Shown here piece after piece: positions 37,835-51,363 of a stretch of DNA of 64,000 bases (positions within the stretch are counted from its first letter, which is position 1; each line of letters starts with the position of its first letter). Made by a program: the position numbers and the translations under genes. The notes under the pieces were generated by a model that did no database searches, had not been told where the DNA came from, and saw only the letters and a program-made list of their open reading frames with translations. The DNA lies in contig JAGFBZ010001254.1 in NCBI GenBank assembly GCA_018398805.1, forward strand, positions 620,001 to 684,000, written 5' to 3'. Source of the DNA: Hirundichthys speculiger. Lineage: Eukaryota; Chordata; Actinopteri; Beloniformes; Exocoetidae.

Positions 37835-39882
37835 AACCACATGCATAGTAAGAGTGCTTCACCATTTTTTTTCTGCATGACCACAGTGTGGTGCATGACA
37901 TAGTTAAGCAATAATTAGGTTTTGTTGTTGATTCTAACAGTGGGTTTAATACAACACTTAAACATAAATCCATCATTATTGTTGCCATTTCTCTTCTGTT
38001 CTATTCAGGGGTCTGCTGGAGCTCTGGCCAGCTGTCTGTGGGTGTATAGCAGGGGTACGAGCCTTGACAGGTCTCCAGTCAGTCGCACATATTTATTAAA
38101 AACTAATTTCCAGCTCTTGAGAAAACTCCGAATTTTCTTTGCAGATTTTCATCTCTGACACAAAGAGTTTACAGATCCTGCAGAATCAAAGTACACAGTG
38201 TTCATTTCTAATAGTATCTTTAACACCAAGCCTTTCAGCCTGCAGCCTAAAGGCTCTTCCACATAATTCCTTGCTCACAGTGTGCACCCTCTAGATTCAT
38301 GAGCCGTGCACTCACAGACACACACACCAAGTGGATATGTGGATCCTCGTGCCAGTGGAAAACTTGACTTTCTGCAGTCATTTCAAAAAGGCAAAGGAAA
38401 AGGAAAATGCCACTTACTGCACAGCAGAGGCGGTGCTTTCTGTTTACGGAGCAGCAGGATATCTGTGGCTAAAATTAAAAAAAAAAAACTCCATGACTGT
38501 CAGCTTATCTCAAATCACAGCGAATATTACAAGTTATGGCATGAGAGATGTTTTCTGTGTTCGTGTCACGTGGGGGCAGAGAGAGCTCCAACTGCAGGAC
38601 CTGCGGGGGGAGCCCCCCCCCCCCTCCACAATCCCCATCCCCCCATTCAGCACATTAGGACCATCTGACACAGTGACAACAGGAAACCTCGGGAAAAGAT
38701 TTGTCTCTGTGACAAGGAAAGTTTGTGTCCAAGATCAGTGGAGCCGAGCAGCTCGCAGCCTGGCAGAGCTGCAGACGGAGCAGTGTCACTTTCTACTGAT
38801 TAATCTGTACGAACAGCCGGAAAACGACTGCAGAAAATGCCGGGGTCTCAGACACAAGAGAAGCTGTCAGTTTCAGAACACGATGAATCCATAAAAAAGC
38901 TGAGGATAGGCAGAACCCTCACCATTTCTTCAGAGCCGCCACATCTCAATTTTTTAAGAGGAGCACCAAAGAGGCACCTATCTTGTGTCAGCGGTGTTTA
39001 CTTAAAATTGACAGCACCCAGAGTGGAGCCGGTATTCTGATTTACATTCAGCACAGATGTTGCATTTTACTGTCACAGTAAAGGCGACTTCCATCCCATT
39101 AAAGGAGACACCTCTCAAACCAAACAGTAATTCTTCTTTGACGTGAACAGATGTGCAGCCGAGCACATCGCCCCACAGCAGCTCCCATGGGCCAATGATG
39201 ATACAAGCAGAAGGAGGAAGCTGACACAATTCGCATGCAGTGGCATACTGTATGAACAATCTAATTTAAGTTTTTGTAAATAATGAAGGCAAACATCATT
39301 CCCTCTGCACAACGAGGGGTGGTGGATAAAATCAAATGAGTTTGCAGCTGCTCTCTGAGGCCCACCAGGAGGCTTGTTGGCTTGTTTCTTTCTGTTTGTG
39401 GCAAACACAGAGAACAGGCATGTTGGCATAAAGGGCTCAGAGTGCTACTTTGACAAAATCTGCCTCTCTGCAGAACCTGTCACATGGCCCGCAAGCATAG
39501 CTGTGATGAATAGCCCCCATTTCACCAGCAAACAAATGAATGTTGCCTTCAAATAGGAGGGAAAAAAATGACTGTGTTATCTCCACGGGGGGAAAGGAAA
39601 GTGAAGCCTGATAAGGAATAAGTTATGTGAAAAGTCTTTATTTTTCTTGCCCATATCTCATTTGGTTTATATTTATTAATCACATGTGAGACAGCGGCTT
39701 CACAGTGACAGAAAAAAGAAACAAATGCAGCACAGCAACTGAGACTTTTTGCAACATGGCTTAAATGAGTCTGTAATAAATGTAAGTAATTTGATTTTTT
39801 ATGTTTTCCATTCAGTCAAGAGAGTTCTCGTCTGAGGCTCCAAAGAGGAGTAAAGGCAGTCAGTGTCTGTTCAGTTAAAGTA
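37835..39882. other. sgcg upstream intron, no gene recognised
   Basis: Non-coding sequence with short low-complexity tracts (A run near 38476, C run near 38611). Overlapping short open frames here are probably chance. Confidence 0.35.
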
Positions 39883-40604
39883 CCGTTTATTTTTTGGACT
39901 ATACGCCGCTACTTTTGTCCCACACTTTAAACCATGAGGCTTTATACAGAGATGCAGCTTTTCTATGAATTTATCTTCAGCCCTCAGGGGGCGCTCTAAC
40001 AGGAAGTGCAAAAACCAAAAAACAAACCAAGTAGTTAAAGGCTATTCTGTTTTTGTTAAGTAGCCTATGTTGGCTATGCTAGTCTACATTCATTTTGTGA
40101 GCATCAATACCTATTATTATTGGACAAACTGATTAATCCAGGTGTTTCTGACCATTGTGGCTACTTGGACACACCTGGATTTATCAGTTTGTCCAATCAG
40201 TTTGTTGGTTCCCCAGTGGATTTCAGGGTTCTGAGCGGACCCGCCACAGAGGTAAGGTTTTAATCGCAGATGCGGACCGGACACAGCATGGAGCCAGCAG
40301 GTCCGCGATCTGGCTCCAAAGCGGATCCAGCACTGAGTGCAACTGGACCCCAATGCGGGTCTATTTTGCGGGTCTGTTCCGGATGTCTTTGCTGTGTGGG
40401 GTGGTTTCAGTACACAGGAGGAGGAAAAATCAGTTCAGGTATATGAATAAACACTTATGGTACAAAATCTTTCAATGTAAATTTCTTATTTCTCAGCCTG
40501 GATACCAGCAGCAAATATATATATTTATTTTATATTTTAATGGGTGCAGCTTATATTCAGGTGCGGCTTATATTCAGGTGCGGTTTATAGTCCAGAAAAT
40601 ACGG
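39883..40604. mobile_element. MITE-type DNA transposon with TA duplication and internal hairpin
   Basis: Left end CCGTTTATTTTTTGGACTAT and right end (reverse complement) CCGTATTTTCTGGACTATAA are inverted repeats flanked by TA on both sides, fitting a Tc1/mariner-type target. Internal copies of 'gcggcttatattcaggtgc' occur near the right end. A 27-bp near-perfect hairpin (40119-40145 with 40171-40197) lies inside. No coding capacity. Confidence 0.7.
40119..40197. repeat. 27-bp inverted repeat (26/27) with 25-nt loop
   Basis: Arms 40119-40145 and 40171-40197 differ at one position. The fold is about 79 nt, close in size to a pre-microRNA, but it lies within a DNA transposon, so it is most simply part of that element. 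Confidence 0.8.
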
Positions 40605-41933
40605 TAATTCCAATAGCCCCACACAACTTCGACTAACAACCAAAGACATTTTATGCACCAACATGTTGATCAGCTTTTCCACTTTGAGCAAAAAAGCAGT
40701 GAGCATGAATGAGCTCTTACTTGGTTCATCATGACGTAAATGAATTTGTTGAAACCCAGTCTAATGACTTTAAATAAAAGCATCAAGATGCCTCTGAACT
40801 TCAGCTGCAGTAATGAGGCGGTTTTGAAGCACCCCTCAGCTCCAGTTTCAGTTTTACCACCAGCCCTTCAGCCACAGACGGATCTTTCCATAGCAACCCA
40901 CATAAACAGTCCCTGAACAACTTCACTGCAGAAGTGCCAGGAATGCTCAGTGTATGGGGATGTTATAATCAGAAATCTGACTTACAGATGATTTTGTCAG
41001 GTTTTTTTTTTTCCCTCCAGTGTTACTACTTCATCAGATTGTATAAAATGAGATTCTAAACCTTCATACATACGCTTTGTTTACCACAACAGGGACACAA
41101 AACATTTCTTACAAACTTCTGCCCTCTATAGTGAAAAATATTTGTTTCAGCAAGGGCCCTTCCCAACTGACCTCTAACAAATGCTGCTCCCTGTCCATGT
41201 CTGTTTTTGACCTTTCAACAAGAGAGAGGACCCCGGCGGGCAGGCAGACAGCCCAGTTACAATCCACAAGGCCCGGCTGCAATTAAGAATCCAGGTTTCC
41301 CACTGAGTCTTGTTCTGGTGGCACGCCTGAAGTTAAAGCTAGTTAGAAAAGCTTGGAGCTTGTTTAGGCAGAGGACGTTTGCAGACAAATATTCAAAGGA
41401 GCTTGGAGCGCCGAGATGAAGTTTCTGGCTGCCTGTAAAGTAACTGGTCGGCGTCATATCTCCACTCTGCAGTGATGCCTTAACGTCTAAAAATAGGGCA
41501 CAGCTTTGTGAACTAAATTTTAAAAAAAGCAGCAGGAGAAGCAACATGGAAAAAGCATTGCCTAGTTATACGCAGTGATCAGTGTTAAGTTATAAAAGTG
41601 TTGCTCTTGACACACAGATTCAACAACACTGAGCAGCTGTTCTGCAGTTATTTTTGTATTTCAGTACTGCTGGCCATTTATGGATAAACAGCTGACAGCT
41701 GGCTGGCTCAAATCAAACTCTCCAAATCCCAACTAACCTTTGTAAGGAGTGGAAAGTATTCAGAGCGAAACACAAAACTCCAAAGAGGACCAAAAAAAAA
41801 AAAAATGAAAACATGTAGAGTGGGTGAAAGGTTGCTCCTGTAACATCCTGAAACTTTATCTGGAAGCGGAGCCTATGAGAGACATAAAGGACTTAGAGAA
41901 TAGTTGTGGAAGGAAAGGCAAACTACTCACCGT

Positions 41934-42090
41934 TGTGCGTGAGGACACAGCAGTCCTCTTCCCAGAGCAACGGCCAGGAGCTCAAGAGCTGCTGCGTCTG
42001 AAGCTGCTGGTACAGCTCGGGCTCCTCACACGTCTGTCAGCCACTCAACAGCTGCGAGCCATAAATCCAGCGCTGGAAGTGGGCTGACTG
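41934..42090 (-). other. sgcg: Candidate non-coding first exon of sgcg
   Basis: On the minus strand a GC-richer block ends with a strong donor, ACAACG|GTGAGTAG (intron begins at 41933). The sgcg coding start at 36092 follows directly after CAG, as expected if a 5' UTR exon is spliced onto it. The upstream boundary is a guess. A CT-rich tract at 42241-42294 lies just upstream. Confidence 0.45.
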
Positions 42091-42236
42091 ATCACCGCGA
42101 GGCGGCGCTCACACTCGCCTGTATGCCCACTCCGGCTCTGTCCCTCTGACCCCCCTCTGTTGCCCCCTGGACATCTGAATGTCATCATCAGTGTGCTTGA
42201 GAGAGACAGGAAAGAAATGAGGAGGAGACGGCAGAG

Positions 42237-42240
<4 letters not shown>

Positions 42241-42276
<36 letters not shown>

Positions 42277-42294
42277 CCTCCCTCCCTCTCTCTC
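42241..42294. repeat. (TC)n/(TCCC)n microsatellite
   Basis: About 54 bp of TC dinucleotides with a short TCCC section, followed by CACA repeats. It sits just upstream of the candidate sgcg first exon, where GA-rich sequence on the sgcg strand might influence the promoter; that is speculation. Confidence 0.9.
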
Positions 42295-43690
42295 ACACAC
42301 TCACAGAACATCCATACTGAGCACATTGTTGTTTGTCATGCACCCTGTCACTTTCACTGCCCCGTCCAGGGTTTGATGCAGTGCAGTCTCTCTGAGGCGT
42401 TCAGCCGTGGCTCCGAACATGAAGTGAAACTGCTGTTTCCAACAACTCCTCTGGATGACAGTCCGCATGATCGCTGGGCCTTGAGGAGGCCAGTTGACAA
42501 GTCAGGCCGAAATAATACAAATGCTTATGCTCTCAAACTTTGTAAAGGGCCATCAATGATTGCAATTACATCTTCCAAGATTATCAAAACACAAGTTATA
42601 AAAAAACGATTCCCGCTTTCAGCTCTAGAGTTTCATGAGAACACAGTTTTAAAGCATTAGGTAAATACAGACTCAAATTAATAACAACACAGTGATTATG
42701 TGAAGAGGAGTATGTTAAAATTAAAATAAATTCTGTATAACCCATGATTTGATAGCTCGTAGCAATCACTTGAAGTAATTGCTTTCTTTCTCACAATATC
42801 AATCTGTTGTCATTGTGGGAGGATTTTTTTTCTTCTATTCTTTACGTTTCTTCGGGTCATAAAGGTCTGTGGGCATTCATTTAAGCACAGCTCACTTAAA
42901 CCTCCTCAAATGCATTTTGTTCTGGATTTTTCACTGCCTTGATTCTGTTCTTTTGTATGTTTACTGGCTCATATTCCTGCTGCGTGACCACATTTCATGA
43001 AGGATATGCACAACTGAAGCCTGTAGAGTCTGAAGTGCAGCTCTTGAATTATTTGCACTTTCTCTGGGCATTGCACAGTCTAGCCTTGGAATTAACTTTC
43101 TGGGAAGACCAGAAACTGTCTTGACTATTGTCCACTAATTTTTTTAAATTGTCAAATGATGGAGTTCAGATTGATTTTTTGTTTAAATGTTACAACCCTT
43201 CCCAGATTCATGGGCAGCAGCAGCTGTTTCTCTATGACCATTGCTGGTGTCTTTCCCCCTTGGCGTTGTGTTAACACAGCAAGATTCTGAAGACCAGCAA
43301 AGTGCTCAAGCATTTTCTTGTTTAGAGGTCTTGTTTACAGCAGCGTTCCTTCTTAACCCTAATCTTAATTCCTGTCAAAAGCCACAGGGGTTGTATTTAG
43401 TGTTTCACACAAGGGCGCAGGTTTTTTTGGGGGTTTTTTTTTGGACATAACTGGGAACATTACCAGTCCTCCACCCCCCTTTTAACAATATAATTTACTA
43501 ACTTCGTAAAACATCGTAGAACATCCTAAACTGATTTTGTGATAATGATCAGTTTTCAGGGAGAATTTGGACTTGGAATTTTCTCTGTCTGAGTTAAAAG
43601 ATGCAAATAAAACATTTCCCAGTGGTTCGACCTTCTCAGCTGAAAATCACCATTAGTGAGGCAAACATTTGTGTTTAGGGATAAAAGAGG
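42295..43690. other. Intergenic, nothing recognised
   Basis: Between the sgcg 5' end and a LINE remnant. AT-rich, with no conserved coding sequence seen on either strand. Confidence 0.4.
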
Positions 43691-45390
43691 AAACAGGTCT
43701 GAGTATCTATAGGGCCATCACCCTTTAAATTTGTGATTTTAAAATTATTACAGAATTGTTGGCAAATCGACTTGTGAAGAAAACACTAAGTATTAATTCA
43801 GACCAAACAGGTTTTATCCAGGTAGCTTCTCTTTCTGCATTGCCCTTAAAATTCTCAATATTCTGTATGCAAAGTATAGGACAGACAATATAGATGCTAT
43901 ATTGTCTTTGCATGCTCACAAAGTTTTGAATATAATAGAAAGGTATTATACACTAACCTGAAGTCCCGTACCCTCACTAACAGGGGCAGATCCAGCTCAT
44001 TTTCCTTGTAATATGTCATTCACCAAGGGGACCCATTGTCCCCCCCCCCTGCTGTTTCATATTGCGTTGACGGCCCTGGCCACAGGCACCAGGGAGCACC
44101 CATGCATTAAAGTTATTACGCTGGGTAATATGGAGACTCTTCTTATCTGTTGAACAGACCCAGCAGCTTCTTTTCCTCCCTATCTATCCCTCCCTATTAC
44201 GATATATAAACTCCTTTGGGGAATTTTCTGGCTATGACAAACTCCCCTTGGCTGGACAATTTACTGATGATTTTCTTGATAAATTGTCCTTTAGACTGCA
44301 AAAAGACAGCTTATCTATGTATCAGGATATCTAAGCCTTAAATTGATTTGGACCCAAAACATCTTTTTAAATAGATCTTTGAAAAAGCACTGGAAGAACA
44401 GTTAGTACTAGCACTTTCCTGGTGATGAAGTTACCTCATGGTTACAGCTGGAAGCTTCTGCTGTTAGAAAGTCCTCACTTGATGCTTTTTTGTTTCAGGT
44501 TTTGCTTCAATAGTGAAAATAAATCAAAACTTATCATAAAGAACTCCTTATGTATCCTTAATCAGATGAAAAAGTCTCACTGGGTTCCTGCTGTCTCCAT
44601 AAACACGTATTCCTACCTGGCCAGCAGGATGCAGTTGTCATGGTCTGGAGGGAGAGGGACATTAGATCATTCTCAGATCTATTTATCAATGCTAGTTTTG
44701 CCTTTTTTTTTTATTCGGCTAAGCACCAGGTACAATCTCTCAAACGCATCTTTCTTTTACAATCTTCAACTCAGACATTGTGTTTGGGGGTAGTGTCCAG
44801 ATATCTACTCCACTTTCAACAATCACCGCTTTTTCCAGAACCTCCTCCCCACAGATTCCAGATGTGTAGTGTTGAAATGTGTTAATAGTTTTACCGTTGT
44901 GATCTCCTCTGATGTTATCAGGGAAGCTTGAGCCAGGGTGATGAACTGTGAAGCTCTGGGAAGAAGCATTGTCTCAAATTCACAGCTGCTCTCTGAGCCC
45001 TCCCCTCACTTTGTTTCAGTTTTTACACAGAATGTGTTATTCAAAAGCACAGTTGAACTTTTTTTTTCTTTCATCTGTGCCACCAGTGACACTTATCCTG
45101 GTTCTGTCCCACTTCATACAACTTCTGGTCTGCAATCTAAAGAATTCTCAGAAGCTTACCCTAACCATGACCTGGCCATCGCCAGATGCTCTTCACAGAC
45201 CTCTAAATTATCACAGCTCATGCAAACTGTTCTGTACTTGAGAACCTTGATGGCTAAGAAACCTAAGCTTTTGAACATTAAAACTATAACTCCACCAGCA
45301 GGGCCTTTGGGAGTAGAGGGGTCTGTAACCCTGCTTTGCTTTTCACATCTAATTGTTTTTACTGTCTTCTGCAGGACTTTTTAAGTACCT
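43690..45390 (+). mobile_element. Degenerate L1/Tx1-type LINE remnant (reverse transcriptase)
   Basis: Translating piecewise in shifting frames gives reverse-transcriptase motifs: CDFKIITELLANRL and INSDQTGFIQ (about 43727-43820), an HQGDPLSPP-like block (about 44022-44055, in place of RQGCPLSP), then a RYINSFGEFSGYD-like section (about 44200-44240). Stops and frame changes are frequent, so the copy is old and inactive. Downstream to about 45390 continues in the same style. It fills much of the sgcg-rps25 intergenic region. Confidence 0.75.
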
Positions 45391-47500
45391 TTTCTTTGGT
45401 CTGGCAGGCTGCTTTATTTTCTGTTTTGTCTTTATTTTCTGTCTACTTGTCTTGTTCAGTGCAAAATTGGAAAAAAAATATTATCTTTATAAAAAAGTAA
45501 CAATGCAATTAAACTGACATGGTTTTCATTCCTTTCTGAATATAATATATTTGACAATATGTCTCTGTGTACCTTGAAATTGATACATTATTTTTTTCCC
45601 GATAAAAACTATTGGTGGGAACAATTCAGTAATTACTGGATATAAGTAAGGACATTTCACCCCCCATGTCCTGAAACATAATTTTAAGACGATGCAGAAC
45701 TTAATGGATGCCCTTATCAGATCTAATTCTAAGAGGCAAAATTAAATTATGACAACACCTAAATGAATCAAAGATGGCACTAATTGACCTTTGTTTTTTG
45801 ATGATGTCCTGCCATAAATTAAATGACATAACACTGAAGAAAGTGTAGTTAGCACTTTTGGCCACACACACACATATATATGTGTTTGTATATATATATA
45901 GAGAGAGAGCTGGCACATTAATTTCAGAGATATGGGAGTGAAATTTTCCAAATCCACTTTGAGTCAAACAGACATGCTCTCCAAGCATACATTGTAAATG
46001 AACTGAAACTGTCTACTTGTGAGCTGGCACACTCCCACACACTGCCTCTATATCTTAGAACAGTGAGAACAAATGCTTGTTGATCCAGTAATTCAAACTC
46101 CATGTGGAGTATAATGCCTTGACTCAGCATACCACACATCCCCACATATTAAAAAAAAAAAAAAAAAAGCAGGAAACCTTCAAATAAAATCAAGAATCCA
46201 GGTAGGATGAGAGTTAGCTGAGGTCAGACACTTATGGAGTCTATCAGAGGAAAGACAAATACAGGATTTTTTTGTTTCCTCACAGGCAGATGCTGATGGA
46301 TGGAGCATCTGTAGGCGGCGTGAACCCTGCAGTTTGTTTTGCTGTTGCTGCTAGAAGCAGGGCTGTGCTTTGACAAAGGGACGACTAACAGGCATCCATC
46401 ACATGACTCTAGTTTTTCTTCTGCCCTAAGCAAATATTTGACAGTGAAGATGGCTTCTTCTTGTCAAGATGCTCTTACCAACACCTCATGACCTTCCACT
46501 GCTGGCGGCTTTTAAAAGAAAAATAGAGGATATAAATGAAAAACCGCTCAAAGCAAGTTAGAAATTATCCATTTTAAGATGAAAACAAGATAGGTTGTCA
46601 TGCTTTTAAATTTGCTGCATATTACGGGACAGAAGAAAAATGAAGACCATCATTAGGGCGACAGTAGTTTAAGAAGACATTAAATGAAGCGTGATCACAC
46701 CAGCAAAGGATCTTTATCTCTTTTGAACTCGTTTAAGTCAAGTAGTACCACTTGAATTTGGCTGAATTCATGCACATCAGACTGAAAAGTAAATACAGGC
46801 AATTCAAAAGATGCATTTCTCTATTCAAAGCAAAACATATGCATCTAAATGTTATACTTAAGTGATGCTACTTTCCTGCACTTTTACAAGAATCAATATT
46901 TGATACATTATGCACAATGAACACCAAATTTGTTAGCATCACTCTCAAATTCCAGCAGCACTTTCTGGGGTTACTCAAGTTTAGTTTCAACCATTAATTC
47001 CAATAAAAGAAAAAAGAAAGTTTGTTCATACCCAGAGAAAGAGTTGCCTGTTCTGAGGGTCATTTTAGCATTTATCACATTGAACCGACTGCAAATTTGA
47101 AACCAGTAACTTGTTTTATAGAGATGCTACACTGACGGAAAAGGAGACATTTACAACAGCCTTAATCACGTCAAGGTTGGATTGTTGCTACTTGATTTAC
47201 TTTAGCAACAGCCAGAATTACCGAGACCAGAGATCACATTGCCATCTTTGCTTGGTTGTCGTTTCCTTAACTTTATATTTGCTTAATGCATTTCTGTAGC
47301 TCTCTGCCCACACAAACTGCAGACCTCACAGACCCTTTGAACAGCTTGCTAAAGTAGATTATGTGGTTATAGTGATGTCTCCAGCCTCTAGAAGTCTCTC
47401 ACTGTCCATCCACATCCATTGATGTGTATTATTGTAATATATGTGATCCATATCACTTTCAATTCAACAAAATGGGCACAAAGCCAATGACTTGTGTTTA
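45391..47500. other. Intergenic region before rps25, no gene recognised
   Basis: AT-rich intergenic DNA. It contains an AC/AT/AG microsatellite cluster at about 45863-45912 and an A run near 46150-46168. No conserved coding sequence seen. Confidence 0.4.
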
Positions 47501-47504
47501 CATT

Positions 47505-47510
47505 TTTATT
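47505..47510 (-). terminator. rps25: rps25 poly(A) signal
   Basis: AATAAA on the minus strand, about 140 bp after the rps25 stop at 47650-47652, a normal spacing for a short ribosomal-protein 3' UTR. Confidence 0.65.
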
Positions 47511-47649
47511 ACACCTTTCATTACAAACAGCTCACAGAAAACACCAGGAGAACCTGCAAGGGGGAAAAAAAAATATTGCTGGTTAGAATGCAGAAATAAT
47601 AAAAACAGGGGATAGTGATACACAAGATAAAGCAGTTTGTTGTACCCAA

Positions 47650-51047
<3,398 letters not shown>

Positions 51048-51363
51048 GTTTCCTCGTCAAGATGTCGGAGCGAAAGGAAGTTCACCCGTGCAAGAGCCCC
51101 TTAGACAACCTGTATATGCGGAAATGGTAGAGGGGATTCTGGGAACTTGAGTTTTCAATTTTTTTGTTGTCTTTCTTAATGTTTGGCAAGATAAGTCAAT
51201 TGGCTGAACTGCTGTAGTTGTACGAATATATTTAAGTTTATTATAAGAGCAAAAATTATCAATTAAACATTTTAAATTTTTTTTTTAAGAGTCAATGGAC
51301 GCTGGACTTGCCGTACATCGAGGTCACGTGATAGTCTACTCAGCTGAGAAGGAAGCTGCAAAA
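51048..51363. promoter_or_regulatory. Probable bidirectional rps25/trappc4 promoter
   Basis: The rps25 start (51047, minus) and the trappc4 start (51364, plus) are 316 bp apart and divergent. On the minus strand the pyrimidine tract CTTCCTTTC (51080-51072), about 25 nt before the rps25 ATG, resembles a 5' TOP transcription start. ATTCTGGGAACTTGAGT at 51136-51152 resembles the ZNF143/Staf-type element of many TATA-less bidirectional promoters. RPS25 and TRAPPC4 are also head-to-head in human, so the arrangement is old. Start sites are inferred, not seen. Confidence 0.65.

Noticed and set aside
37604..37903. Open frames on both strands at 37.6-38.0 kb and 57.2-57.5 kb with similar peptides
   Set aside because: The similarity arises because both lie in copies of the same non-coding Tigger-like MITE.
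38306..38894. Overlapping open frames of 120 and 187 codons on the plus strand
   Set aside because: They cross an A run and a C run, have no recognisable domain, and lie in a presumed sgcg intron; probably chance.
42045..42326. Arg/Glu-rich short proteins on the minus strand near 42.1-42.3 kb
   Set aside because: They are translations of the TC/GA microsatellite and the candidate 5' UTR exon.
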